From: ATZT02 sp038124905
Lineage (GTDB): Bacteria; Actinomycetota; Actinomycetes; S36-B12; UBA5976
Assembly (NCBI GenBank): GCA_038124905.1
Contig: JAYPCW010000001.1
Location: forward strand, 1 to 46,970
Length of the DNA stretch: 46,970 nucleotides
Reading direction: 5' to 3'
The notes beneath the pieces are model-generated. The model was not told the DNA's origin. It made no database searches and saw nothing but the letters and a program-made list of their open reading frames with translations. This document shows, one piece after another, positions 33,779 to 42,454 of this stretch. The position numbers and the translations under genes were made by a program. The first letter of the stretch is position 1. Every line of letters begins with the position of its first letter.

Positions 33779-35254
33779 TTAGCCTCTGTTCTTCATAGCG
33801 AACTCTTCTTCGGGTGAGAGCACTAGACGCTTACGCGTATAGAGGGCGAAGTAGAGCAGACCGATAACAAAAGCACCCATCAACCAAAGTACCGGTTCTT
33901 GATAATCCGGGCTAAATGGCAAGACGATCAACACAACAATGGCGATGATCATCGAGACAGTTGCACCCCAGCTACTAACCGGGCTCAAGTAAGGTCTGTT
34001 AATGTTTGGCAGGTTCTTCTTGAGCAACAGATAGGCAACCATTTGAAGCGCATAAGAAATAACTGCACCAAATACAGCCATGCTCAACAAAGATCCTGCT
34101 AGCACTACGCCATCACGACCTGTAAGTATTGGTAAGAACACCACAAGTGCGTAGCCGATTATGGATCCCGCCACTAATGCCACAAATGGCACCTTATTTT
34201 TTTCTCGAGTCACACTCAAGAAAGTTGGGTAATAACCAGCCCGCGATAGCGAGTAGACGTTTCTACCAGCGGCGAACATAATTCCTTGGAACGAAGCCAT
34301 TAAACCTGCCATCGCAAATAGCGAAAGCAATGGAGCAATAGCGTCGTTAGGAAATACTTGTCGCAAACCGTCGAGAATTGGTTCACCACTTGCGCCAATA
34401 ACTTCGGCACCAAGTACACCAGGGTTTAGCGTCAAAACAATCAAGGCGCTAATAATCAGTGTGACCATACCCCTAAATGCACCAACCGGGATTGCTTCTT
34501 GTGGTGAGTGAGTTTCTTCAGCAGCAAGTGGTAATTCTTCGATACCTAAGAAGAACCAAATCGCAAACGGTAGAGCGAGCAAAATGCTTGCAACGCCATA
34601 TGGCAGGAATGTTGAGCCACCCGCCTCAGGAGCGATATCAAATAGGTTGCTCACTGAGAAGTTTCCACCAACCAAAGCCACGATTACAAAAAAGCTGATG
34701 ATTGCAAGAGAAATTATCGCCATCCAAAATGCAAAGCTGAAGGATACGCTGACTCCAGAACCATTAATTCCCAAGAACACAAGGTAGAAAATTCCCACCC
34801 ATGCCCAAAGCGGAAGTGAAATTCCAAATAGATCCGCGAAGATTGCATCTGCATAGAGGCCGGTAAAGACCCCAACAACTGCAGTCGTAACCACATATTC
34901 AATCGTTTCCGCAAATCCTGTTATGTAACCACCCCATGGACCCATCGCACTTCTGGCGAACGAATAAGCACCACCAGTGTGTGGCAAGGCTGCAGCCATT
35001 TCGTTGATGCTATAGATCATGAATAGATACATAGTTCCGATAATTAAGGTGGCAATAAACATGCCTCCCCATCCGGCTTGTCCGATACCGAGGTTCCAAC
35101 CTGAGTAATGGCCAGAAATAACGGCCGCTACACCCAAGCCCCACAGTCCCCATGAGCCGGCATGGCGTTGTAAACCACGCTTATCGAAATACTCACTACT
35201 TGCTTGCTGGTAGACGACTCCACCAGATCCTTTTTGTGACACTAATCCCTCCAT
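33779..35254 (-). CDS. APC-family permease, ethanolamine permease-like
   Basis: A 491-residue transporter with about 12 membrane helices. The N-terminal segment YFDKRGLQRHAGSWGLWGLGVAAVISG, then GWNLGIGQAGWGGMFIA, EMAAALPHTGGAYSFARSAMGPWGGYITGFAETIEYV, and ELPLAAEETHSPQEAIPVG match the ethanolamine permease branch of the APC superfamily. It would import ethanolamine or a related amine/amino acid. No ethanolamine ammonia-lyase gene is in the window, so ethanolamine use cannot be confirmed. It is monocistronic, with a 105-base AT-rich upstream spacer. Confidence 0.82.
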   Translation of the reverse strand: MEGLVSQKGSGGVVYQQASSEYFDKRGLQRHAGSWGLWGLGVAAVISGHYSGWNLGIGQAGWGGMFIATLIIGTMYLFMIYSINEMAAALPHTGGAYSFARSAMGPWGGYITGFAETIEYVVTTAVVGVFTGLYADAIFADLFGISLPLWAWVGIFYLVFLGINGSGVSVSFSFAFWMAIISLAIISFFVIVALVGGNFSVSNLFDIAPEAGGSTFLPYGVASILLALPFAIWFFLGIEELPLAAEETHSPQEAIPVGAFRGMVTLIISALIVLTLNPGVLGAEVIGASGEPILDGLRQVFPNDAIAPLLSLFAMAGLMASFQGIMFAAGRNVYSLSRAGYYPTFLSVTREKNKVPFVALVAGSIIGYALVVFLPILTGRDGVVLAGSLLSMAVFGAVISYALQMVAYLLLKKNLPNINRPYLSPVSSWGATVSMIIAIVVLIVLPFSPDYQEPVLWLMGAFVIGLLYFALYTRKRLVLSPEEEFAMKNRG

Positions 35255-35359
35255 AAGGTGATAGTTCGGTCTTTCTAAGTGAGCAGATTAGGGCAAAAAG
35301 GTATATGAAAACACACCATTTGAGGAAATTTTTGGAACTTTAGTAACTTCGGTCACAAA

Positions 35360-36460
35360 TTACTTATTTTTTGGGACTAATTCAAAAATCCAATCGTGAT
35401 TATCCGGCGCGTCACCCGTTTGTATGGCTAGCAGATTTTCCCTTAATTTTGAGGTTATTTCGCCAGTCTGATTTTGATTGATGGTCCAATTGGCCCTGGT
35501 CGACATGACCTGGCCAACCGGGGTGATGACCGCGGCAGTTCCGCAGGCGAAGACCTCCTGGATCTGACCGCTTGCTGCCCCCTCGCGCCAATCGTCGATG
35601 CTGATTTTTCCTTCTTCAACCTCAAATCCAAGGTCCTTGGCTAGAGTCAAAATTGAATCCCTGGTTATGCCCGGCAACAAGCTGCCCGTGAGTTTCGGAG
35701 TAATTAATTTTGGACCATTTGCAGTCCTGAAGACGAAATAAAGATTCATTCCGCCCATTTCTTCAATCCATTTGCGTTCGGTAGCGTCAATCCAAACCAC
35801 TTGATCGCAACCTTGTTCTGAGGCTTGCGCTTGGGCAATTAAGGATGCTGCATAGTTGCCAGCACACTTGGCTTCGCCAGTACCACCTACAGCTGCTCGA
35901 ACATATTCCTCACTTAGCCAAACTGAAACTGGTTTTAATCCCTTGGGGAAATACGCACCAGCAGGTGAAGCGATTAGCATGAAGAGATATTTATTAGCAG
36001 GCCTTACCCCTAAGCCAACTTCAGTGGCAAACATAAAGGGGCGAAGGTAGAGCGACTTTTCTTTATCACTTGGCACCCAAGCACTATCTATGCTCACTAA
36101 TTCTTTTATTGCTTGAACAAAAACTGCTTCATCGAGCTCTGGCATAGCCAAGCGTTTGGCTGAGCGGTTAAATCTTGCTGCATTATTAAATGGTCTAAAT
36201 GCTTTTATGCTTCCATCTTGATGGCGATAAGCCTTTAAGCCCTCAAAAATTTGCTGGCCATAATGCAATGCCATATTGGCTGGGTCAATTTTGATTTCAC
36301 CGTAAGGTAAAACTTTTGCGCTATGCCAGCCTTTTTCAGCGTCAAATTCAATAGTGACCATGTGGTCAGTGAAACTTCTGCCAAAGCCAGGGTTTTCGAG
36401 TATTGCTTCGCGCTCTTGAGCAGATTTGGGGTTGGTTGAGCGAGTTATGACAAATTCCAT
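35360..36460 (-). CDS. ilvE: Branched-chain amino acid aminotransferase
   Basis: A 366-residue class IV PLP aminotransferase, the usual length for the actinobacterial/eukaryotic type II form. It catalyses the last step of Leu, Ile and Val synthesis. Blocks: ALHYGQQIFEGLKAYRHQDGSI (about 66-87), RPFMFATEVGLGVRP, GTGEAKCAGNYAASL with the PLP Lys (about 199), EMGGMNLYFVF, TPKLTGSLLPGITRDSIL and EVFACGTAAVITPVG. The start is ATG 36460, two bases after the leuB stop, so it is in one operon with leuB. Confidence 0.94.
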   Translation of the reverse strand: MEFVITRSTNPKSAQEREAILENPGFGRSFTDHMVTIEFDAEKGWHSAKVLPYGEIKIDPANMALHYGQQIFEGLKAYRHQDGSIKAFRPFNNAARFNRSAKRLAMPELDEAVFVQAIKELVSIDSAWVPSDKEKSLYLRPFMFATEVGLGVRPANKYLFMLIASPAGAYFPKGLKPVSVWLSEEYVRAAVGGTGEAKCAGNYAASLIAQAQASEQGCDQVVWIDATERKWIEEMGGMNLYFVFRTANGPKLITPKLTGSLLPGITRDSILTLAKDLGFEVEEGKISIDDWREGAASGQIQEVFACGTAAVITPVGQVMSTRANWTINQNQTGEITSKLRENLLAIQTGDAPDNHDWIFELVPKNK

Positions 36461-36462
36461 CC

Positions 36463-37506
36463 TTAGCTCACCTCTTTTGCTAAAGCTTCCCCAATTTCAG
36501 TGGTAGAGCGTTTTTTATCGCCTCTTTGAGCAAGATCTTTAGCTACAGCTTGCTCGACTCTTTTTGATAAATCAGCCTCACCTAAATGATCTAGCAACAT
36601 TGAAACGCTCAAGATTGCTGCAGTCGGATCGGCAATATCTTGACCCGCAATATCAGGTGCTGAACCATGCACCGGCTCAAACATCGATGGATTGACGCGA
36701 TCTGGGTTGATGTTGCCGCTTGCAGCTAGGCCAATTCCTCCAGCTATGGCGGCTCCAATGTCTGTCAAAATATCACCAAATAAATTATCGGTAACAACCA
36801 CATCAAATTTTTCAGGATTAGTTACAAAAAACATGCTGGCAGCATCTATGTGTTGGTAAGCGACTTCAACATCAGAGAATTCTTCATGAACCTTTGCCAA
36901 AGTTCTGCGCCACATATCACCTGAATTAACTAAGACGTTTGCCTTATGCACTAAAGTCAAGTGCTTTTTTCTTTTTTGTGCTCTCTTAAAGGCATCTCGG
37001 ATTACCCGCTCCGCGCCAAAGGCGGTGTTTAAGGATTCTTCGGTAGCAACTTCTTGCAGGGTTCCTTTTCTCATGACTCCACCTGATCCAACATATGCAC
37101 CTTCAGTTCCTTCGCGAACTACCACCATGTCGATATCTTTATCAGTTTTACCTGCCAAGGGGCCGGTAACTCCTGGGTAGAGTTTTACTGGTCGCAAATT
37201 CACGTAATGATCTAATTCAAATCTGAGTTTTAATAAAAGCCCGCGCTCTAATGGGCCAGGTGGAACTCTCGGGTCGCCCACTGCGCCTAGCAATATTGCA
37301 TCAAATTTTTTTAGCTCTTGTAATACAGATTCAGGTAGTGCTTCACCCGTTGCTAAATAGCGAGCTGCCCCGAGGTCATAATTTTGCGTTTGAATGGTCG
37401 AATCCCCGGCAGCTGATTTTAAAACCTTAACGGCTTCTCGGGTGACTTCTTGGCCGATCCCATCTCCAGGAATCAAGGCAATGTTGTACTTTGACATATC
37501 AGCCAA
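36463..37506 (-). CDS. leuB: 3-isopropylmalate dehydrogenase
   Basis: A 347-residue beta-decarboxylating dehydrogenase for leucine synthesis, converting 3-isopropylmalate to 2-ketoisocaproate with NAD. It shows IALIPGDGIGQEV at the start, GAVGDPRVPPGPLERGLLLKLRFELDHYVNLRPVKL (substrate-binding arginines), VVREGTEGAYVG, VHKANVLVNSGDMWRR with the catalytic Lys, and the metal Asp block VVTDNLFGDILTDIGAAIAGGIGLAASGN, then PVHGSAPDIAGQDIADP. It diverges from leuA and heads the leuB-ilvE operon. Confidence 0.95.
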   Translation of the reverse strand: MADMSKYNIALIPGDGIGQEVTREAVKVLKSAAGDSTIQTQNYDLGAARYLATGEALPESVLQELKKFDAILLGAVGDPRVPPGPLERGLLLKLRFELDHYVNLRPVKLYPGVTGPLAGKTDKDIDMVVVREGTEGAYVGSGGVMRKGTLQEVATEESLNTAFGAERVIRDAFKRAQKRKKHLTLVHKANVLVNSGDMWRRTLAKVHEEFSDVEVAYQHIDAASMFFVTNPEKFDVVVTDNLFGDILTDIGAAIAGGIGLAASGNINPDRVNPSMFEPVHGSAPDIAGQDIADPTAAILSVSMLLDHLGEADLSKRVEQAVAKDLAQRGDKKRSTTEIGEALAKEVS

Positions 37507-37553
37507 GCGTAGAGGCGAAGGGTTTTTGCTTTACCTGCTACCCTTGAAGACGA

Positions 37554-37595
37554 ATGTTTAACTGCTTGCTTCTCATTAGCCGCAGCGAGGCCTAA
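37554..37595 (+). CDS. leuA leader peptide (leucine attenuator candidate)
   Basis: ATG 37554 to TAA 37593-37595 encodes MFNCLLLISRSEA, with three adjacent Leu codons and an Ile codon. A GAAG-type site lies just before it. The 3' end of the peptide overlaps the first arm of a strong hairpin (37580-37618) in the leuA leader. Actinobacterial leuA genes are known to be controlled by Leu-rich leader peptides, so stalling at these codons should alter leader folding. It is too short for routine gene callers. Confidence 0.6.
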   Translation: MFNCLLLISRSEA

Positions 37596-37618
37596 AAGAA
37601 TCGGCCTCCTCGCTGCGG
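37580..37618 (+). promoter_or_regulatory. Leader hairpin overlapping the leuA leader peptide stop
   Basis: CCGCAGCGAGG (37580-37590) pairs perfectly with CCTCGCTGCGG (37608-37618). The first arm lies inside the leader-peptide codons. No U-run follows, so it is not a classical terminator; it could be an antiterminator-type or pseudoknot-forming element acting on the leuA ribosome site (37654-37663). Confidence 0.55.
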
Positions 37619-37673
37619 GTTACGAGTTTGCGCCGAAATCTCTCCCGAAGCAAAGCAGAAAGGCTTTTACAAA

Positions 37674-39401
37674 GTGATTAAGCAAAACCCCCAAAAACCC
37701 TCGAAGATGCCATTTAATAGGTATAAACCATTTGCCCCGATTGCCCTAAAAGATCGCACCTGGCCGGACAAGGTTATTTCTAAAGCTCCACGCTGGTGTG
37801 CAGTTGACCTTCGTGATGGAAACCAAGCGCTAATTGACCCTATGTCGCCCAGTCGAAAGCTAAAAATGTTTGAGTTACTAGTCAAGATGGGTTACAAAGA
37901 AATTGAAGTTGGGTTTCCTTCCGCATCGCAAACTGACTTTGATTTTGTCAGAGAGTTAATTGAAAAAGACTTGATCCCAGATGATGTAGTGATTCAAGTT
38001 TTAACTCAGGCCAGAGATCACTTAATCGAACGCACCTATGAGGCCATTGCCGGAGCCGACCAGGCGGTAGTTCACGTATATAACTCGACGTCTACTTTGC
38101 AGCGCGAGGTTGTTTTTGGGCTTGACAAAGAAGGCATCAAAGAAATCGCTACTCATGGCGCCCAATTAGTTAAGAAATATGCAGAAAGTGCAGATGGTGA
38201 AATTTATTTTGAATATTCGCCAGAGTCTTACACCGGAACTGAATTGGAATACGCTGTTGAGGTTTGCAACGCTGTTACTGAAATTTGGGAACCAACCAAA
38301 GATCGCCCAGCAATAATTAATTTGCCAGCAACAGTAGAAATGGCAACTCCTAATATTTATGCCGATTCGATTGAATGGATGAGTAGAAACTTAGCTAATC
38401 GCGAGGCAGTAATTTTGTCGCTACACCCTCATAACGATCGGGGAACTGCAATCGCAGCCGCTGAGTTGGGATACATGGCAGGCGCTGATCGAATTGAAGG
38501 ATGCCTATTTGGAAACGGTGAGCGCACCGGCAACGTCGATTTAATCACTTTGGGAATGAATCTATTTAGCCAAGGAATCGACCCAGAGATTGACTTTAGT
38601 GATATTGATGAAATCAAACGTACTGTTGAATACTGCAATCAATTGCCAGTTCATGAACGACATCCATATGGCGGGGATTTGGTTTACACCGCTTTTAGTG
38701 GTTCACATCAAGATGCAATTAATAAGGGATTAAAAGCTTTGCAACGTAAAGCTGAAGCTGCAGCTGTTTCGGTTGATGAGCATCAATGGGAAGTTCCCTA
38801 TCTTCCAATTGATCCCAAAGATGTTGGGCGCAGCTATGAGGCGGTAATTCGGGTTAATTCACAATCTGGCAAAGGTGGCGTTGCTTACATCATGAAAAGC
38901 GAACACAACTTAGATTTGCCAAGAAGATTGCAAATTGAATTTAGTCAAGTAGTTCAAAAAATTACTGATTCGCAGGGTGGAGAGGTAACCGCTGGGCAAC
39001 TGTGGGAGATCTTTCAAGATGAATATTTACCAAATCCGCAAAAACCTTGGGGCAGATTTTCACTGAATTCTGTCACTCAAGATTCTGCAGTAGATGGCGA
39101 CACTACTTTGAATGCCATGATAAAAGATTTAGGTAATGAAGTGAGTTTGCGTGGTGTCGGCAATGGTCCAATTGCCGCTTTTGTTGAAGCACTTGCTTCT
39201 CATGGAGTGAGGGTGAGAGTGCTGGATTACCAAGAACATGCCATGAGTGCTGGTGGAGATGCGCAAGCTGCTGCGTTTTTGGAATGCCAAGTAGGTGACA
39301 AAATCTTGTGGGGCGTAGGTATTGACCCAAGTATTGTGACAGCTTCTTTAAAGGCAATAATTTCTGCGGTTAATCGAGAGCTATCACCGCACCGGGGTTA
39401 A
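37674..39401 (+). CDS. leuA: 2-isopropylmalate synthase
   Basis: A 575-residue enzyme condensing 2-ketoisovalerate and acetyl-CoA, the committed leucine step. The catalytic barrel has DLRDGNQALIDPM (about 44-56) and the metal motif SLHPHNDRGTA (about 247-257), then EGCLFGNGERTGNVDL. The C-terminal allosteric Leu-binding domain (about 430-575) is present and includes ALASHGVRVRVLDYQEHAM. The start is GTG 37674 with GAAAGG upstream. It is preceded by a Leu-codon leader peptide and hairpin. Its 3' end overlaps the FAD-linked oxidase gene by 32 bases. Confidence 0.95.
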   Translation: MIKQNPQKPSKMPFNRYKPFAPIALKDRTWPDKVISKAPRWCAVDLRDGNQALIDPMSPSRKLKMFELLVKMGYKEIEVGFPSASQTDFDFVRELIEKDLIPDDVVIQVLTQARDHLIERTYEAIAGADQAVVHVYNSTSTLQREVVFGLDKEGIKEIATHGAQLVKKYAESADGEIYFEYSPESYTGTELEYAVEVCNAVTEIWEPTKDRPAIINLPATVEMATPNIYADSIEWMSRNLANREAVILSLHPHNDRGTAIAAAELGYMAGADRIEGCLFGNGERTGNVDLITLGMNLFSQGIDPEIDFSDIDEIKRTVEYCNQLPVHERHPYGGDLVYTAFSGSHQDAINKGLKALQRKAEAAAVSVDEHQWEVPYLPIDPKDVGRSYEAVIRVNSQSGKGGVAYIMKSEHNLDLPRRLQIEFSQVVQKITDSQGGEVTAGQLWEIFQDEYLPNPQKPWGRFSLNSVTQDSAVDGDTTLNAMIKDLGNEVSLRGVGNGPIAAFVEALASHGVRVRVLDYQEHAMSAGGDAQAAAFLECQVGDKILWGVGIDPSIVTASLKAIISAVNRELSPHRG

Positions 39402-40707
39402 AAATATTTTTTGGATCTAAAGTTTTTTTAAGTAGTTTTATGGTCTGGAGATAATTTTGACTTCTAACTAGGTGTAAAAACTCGCATTTAGCTCGCCCTA
39501 CGCCATGCTCGCTAGCTACAGTTCCGCCAAAATCTGCCACTAATTGATAAGTAATCTTTTCGGCAGATAAGTCATCTTTGCCTGGGCCAATAATTTCTAA
39601 ATGCAAATTGCTCTCAGCGATGTGACCATAAACTAAAGTTTGAGTAACTTCGAGCAAAGCTCTCACCTCTTGATGAAATCGCTTAATAAATTCATCTAGA
39701 TTTTCTGGTGGAATACCTACATCTGCTTTATGTATCAAACCTAGAGAGCCAACGGCTTCTCCTAATTGCTCTCTTCGTGCCCAAAATTCTCGCCGTTCCT
39801 TCTCGTTTTGGCTTTGAATATGAGGTAGGTCTGCTAATTCCAGTGGAGAGTCGGTTTCAAGCAGCATCACTACCGGATGCTCCGCTAATGGATTAGATAA
39901 ATTTAAAAACTTACAGACCAACTTCATGCTCTCAGCGTCAATTGCTTCAGCTGCTAACACTCGCTTTTTTTCTAAAAAGCACTTAGCGATCAAATCTGAA
40001 CACTGAGAAAACTCATTAAAACCTATAAGATAAGTATGAGCTTCAGGCAGTGGGCTTTTTACTCTTACTCTCACCCTTGTAATGATTGCCAGCGTTCCTT
40101 CGCTACCTACTAACCAAGCAGGCAAGTCATATCCAGCCCCATCTTTGGTGGTGCTGCCCAAGGAGTCAATTACTGTGCCATCGGCAAGCACCGCTTCTAC
40201 GCCTAAAACTTGTGCTTTAGTTGTGCCAAAGTACACGACCCTAATGCCACCTGCGTCAGTCGCAACTGTTCCACCAATTGTCGCGCTATCTCTAGCAGCT
40301 AAATCAACTCCGTAGGCAAATCCATAACTTGTCACATGACTAGCTAAATCTTTGATTGTTACACCAGCGCCAACTATCACTGAGCGGTCTAATTTATTAA
40401 CCGGATTTAATTCCTTTAGACGCAAGGTAGATAAAACAATTGGCAATGAGCCATTCTTGGTCTCCCCCGGGACTGATCCATGAACCAATCCAGTATTTCC
40501 GCCTTGCGGAACGATCGGAATTAAATTTTCACTGCAATACTTGACTATTTCACTAACTTCTTTAGTGTTACCAGGTTTAACCACGGCTAAGGCGGCTCCT
40601 GCATAGCGCCCAGTCCAATCGGTTAGATGCGATTGGGCTAACTCATTTGTTAAAACATTTTTTTCACCAACAAGTGAAGCAAGCTTTGCTAAGTGCGTAT
40701 GGCTCAT
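39370..40707 (-). CDS. FAD-linked oxidase, probable D-2-hydroxyglutarate dehydrogenase (or D-lactate dehydrogenase)
   Basis: A 445-residue flavoprotein of the GlcD/D2HGDH family. The PCMH FAD-binding domain holds IPIVPQGGNTGLVHGSVP (about 72-89), GVTIKDLASHVTSYGFAYGVDLAARDSATIGGTVATDAGG and GSEGTLAIITRVRVRV. The C-terminal FAD-oxidase domain has YGHIAESNLHLEI and VASEHGVGRAKCEFL with a conserved active-site His. It begins two bases after serA. SerA enzymes can reduce 2-oxoglutarate to D-2-hydroxyglutarate, and a linked D2HGDH reoxidises it, so the pairing supports that role. D-lactate or glycolate remain possible substrates. Confidence 0.82.
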   Translation of the reverse strand: MSHTHLAKLASLVGEKNVLTNELAQSHLTDWTGRYAGAALAVVKPGNTKEVSEIVKYCSENLIPIVPQGGNTGLVHGSVPGETKNGSLPIVLSTLRLKELNPVNKLDRSVIVGAGVTIKDLASHVTSYGFAYGVDLAARDSATIGGTVATDAGGIRVVYFGTTKAQVLGVEAVLADGTVIDSLGSTTKDGAGYDLPAWLVGSEGTLAIITRVRVRVKSPLPEAHTYLIGFNEFSQCSDLIAKCFLEKKRVLAAEAIDAESMKLVCKFLNLSNPLAEHPVVMLLETDSPLELADLPHIQSQNEKERREFWARREQLGEAVGSLGLIHKADVGIPPENLDEFIKRFHQEVRALLEVTQTLVYGHIAESNLHLEIIGPGKDDLSAEKITYQLVADFGGTVASEHGVGRAKCEFLHLVRSQNYLQTIKLLKKTLDPKNIFNPGAVIALD

Positions 40708-40709
40708 AA

Positions 40710-42296
40710 TTAATGCAAGTTAACTACGCGAGCGTAACTTGCCTCAACAGAAGCTGCGACTTTTTCTAGTATTTCAGTTGGTACCGGAGTATCGACAGTT
40801 AGTACAAGTAAAGCGTTTCCACCTTGACGGTCTCTTGCTACTTGCATGGCGGCAATATTTATCTCTGCTTCACCTAAGATCGCACCAATTTTTCCAATAA
40901 TGCCGGGGCGGTCAGTATAGGTGAATAGAACAAAGTGATCACTAAAACCTAAATCCAGAGTAAAGCCATTTATTCCAACAACTTTTCCAATGTGGTGCGG
41001 GCCGGTAATCGTTCCTGCGACTGAAAAGAAATCTCCGTTGGTAGTCGAAATACCAATTGTCACGAGATTTCGATAATCCGGGCTAAGGGGGTCTTTGTTT
41101 AATTCAACTACTACTCCGCGCTCCTTGGCCAGTAGCGGAGCATTCACATATGAAACTTGCTCATCTACTAATTGAGAAAAAATTCCTTTTAATGCAGAAA
41201 GTTCTAAAATTGCCAAATCATGTTCAATTAATTCACCAAAAACTGTTACCTTCACATGAGTGATGGCAGAATCGGCAAGCGCGCAAACTACATGCCCTAG
41301 GTCCTCTGCTAAGGGTAAAAGCGGTCTGACTTCTTCAGCAATTAAGCCGCCGCGAACATTCACCGCATCGGGGACTAATTCGCCAGATAGTGCGAGGCGC
41401 ACACTCTTAGCTACAGCAATTCCTGCCTTTTCTTGCGCCTCATCAGTAGAGGCACCTAAATGAGGAGTTGCCACTACTTGGTCCAACTCAAAAAGTGGAG
41501 AATCCGTGCATGGCTCTTTTGCATAAACATCTAATCCAGCACCAGCGACTCTTTTTTCTTTGAGCGCAACATAAAGTGCTTGTTCATCAACAATGCCGCC
41601 GCGAGCTGCGTTGATTATGTGAACAGAAGGCTTAACTTTTTTTAGAGCGTCTTCACCGATTAAGCCAACAGTTTCAGAAGTTTTGGGTAAGTGAACGGTA
41701 ATGAAGTCGCTTTGCTCAAGTAATTCTTCAAATGAAACGCTTCTCACTCCCAATTGCGCAGCTTTTGCTGGCTGTATATATGGGTCATAAGTAATTAAAT
41801 TAACGCCAAACCCAGATAGGCGTTGGGCAATCAATGCACCAATTCGACCAAAGCCCACGATTCCGACAGTTTTATCTGCTAGTTCAACGCCGGAAAACTT
41901 ACTTCGCTTCCATTCGCCGCCACGTAAAGCTGCATGCGCTGGTGAAATATTTCTCGCGCTTGCCAAAAGTAAGCCAATTGCTAGCTCTGCAGCAGAGGTA
42001 ATGTTTGAAGTTGGCGCATTAACCACCATCACACCGTGTGAAGAGGCTGCGTTTACATCTACGTTATCTAAACCAACTCCAGCACGGGCAATTACCTTTA
42101 AGTTTCTAGCTGTGCTTAATACTTCTTCGTCTACTTGTGTAGCTGAGCGAATTAACATGGCGTCCGCATTAACCACCTCTTGAAGTAGTGCTGCTCGATC
42201 GGTGCCATCTACATTTTTAACATCAAAGTCTGGCCCAAGAGCTTCAACAGTTGCTGGCGATAGTTCTTCTGCAATTAAAACAATTGGTTTGGCCAT
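40710..42296 (-). CDS. serA: D-3-phosphoglycerate dehydrogenase (ACT-domain type)
   Basis: A 528-residue first enzyme of serine synthesis. Visible are GVGLDNVDVNAA, the NAD motif VGIVGFGRIGALIAQ (about 144-158), the catalytic Arg in INAARGGIVDEQAL, Glu in DVYAKEPCTDSPLF and His in TPHLGASTDEAQEKAG. The intervening ASB domain (about 320-450) and the C-terminal ACT domain (FVLFTYTDRPGIIGKIGAILGEAEINIAAMQVAR), typical of the long actinobacterial form, give serine feedback. It probably shares a transcript with the following flavoprotein. Confidence 0.95.
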   Translation of the reverse strand: MAKPIVLIAEELSPATVEALGPDFDVKNVDGTDRAALLQEVVNADAMLIRSATQVDEEVLSTARNLKVIARAGVGLDNVDVNAASSHGVMVVNAPTSNITSAAELAIGLLLASARNISPAHAALRGGEWKRSKFSGVELADKTVGIVGFGRIGALIAQRLSGFGVNLITYDPYIQPAKAAQLGVRSVSFEELLEQSDFITVHLPKTSETVGLIGEDALKKVKPSVHIINAARGGIVDEQALYVALKEKRVAGAGLDVYAKEPCTDSPLFELDQVVATPHLGASTDEAQEKAGIAVAKSVRLALSGELVPDAVNVRGGLIAEEVRPLLPLAEDLGHVVCALADSAITHVKVTVFGELIEHDLAILELSALKGIFSQLVDEQVSYVNAPLLAKERGVVVELNKDPLSPDYRNLVTIGISTTNGDFFSVAGTITGPHHIGKVVGINGFTLDLGFSDHFVLFTYTDRPGIIGKIGAILGEAEINIAAMQVARDRQGGNALLVLTVDTPVPTEILEKVAASVEASYARVVNLH

Positions 42297-42308
42297 AGCG
42301 TTATTCTA

Positions 42309-42449
42309 TTAAGCGCGTTTTCGACAAGCATCGGAGCAGTACTTGACTTGATCCCAAGTTTTTTCCCACTTCTTGCGCCAAGTCATTGGCCTGTGACACA
42401 CCACACAAACCTTTTCTGGTTTTGGTTTTCGTGAGATGTGCCTCGCCAT
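42309..42449 (-). CDS. DUF2256-type small zinc-ribbon protein
   Basis: A 46-residue ORF, too short for many gene callers. It reads MARHISRKPKPEKVCVVCHR, then PMTWRKKWEKTWDQVKYCSD and ACRKRA. The CxxC...CxxxC pattern (Cys 15, 18, 38, 42) and the basic R/K/W-rich body match the DUF2256 family of small zinc proteins. Function unknown. It sits between ilvC and serA, five bases after the ilvC stop, in the same orientation. It ends 12 bases before the serA start. Confidence 0.8.
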   Translation of the reverse strand: MARHISRKPKPEKVCVVCHRPMTWRKKWEKTWDQVKYCSDACRKRA

Positions 42450-42454
42450 TTAAA

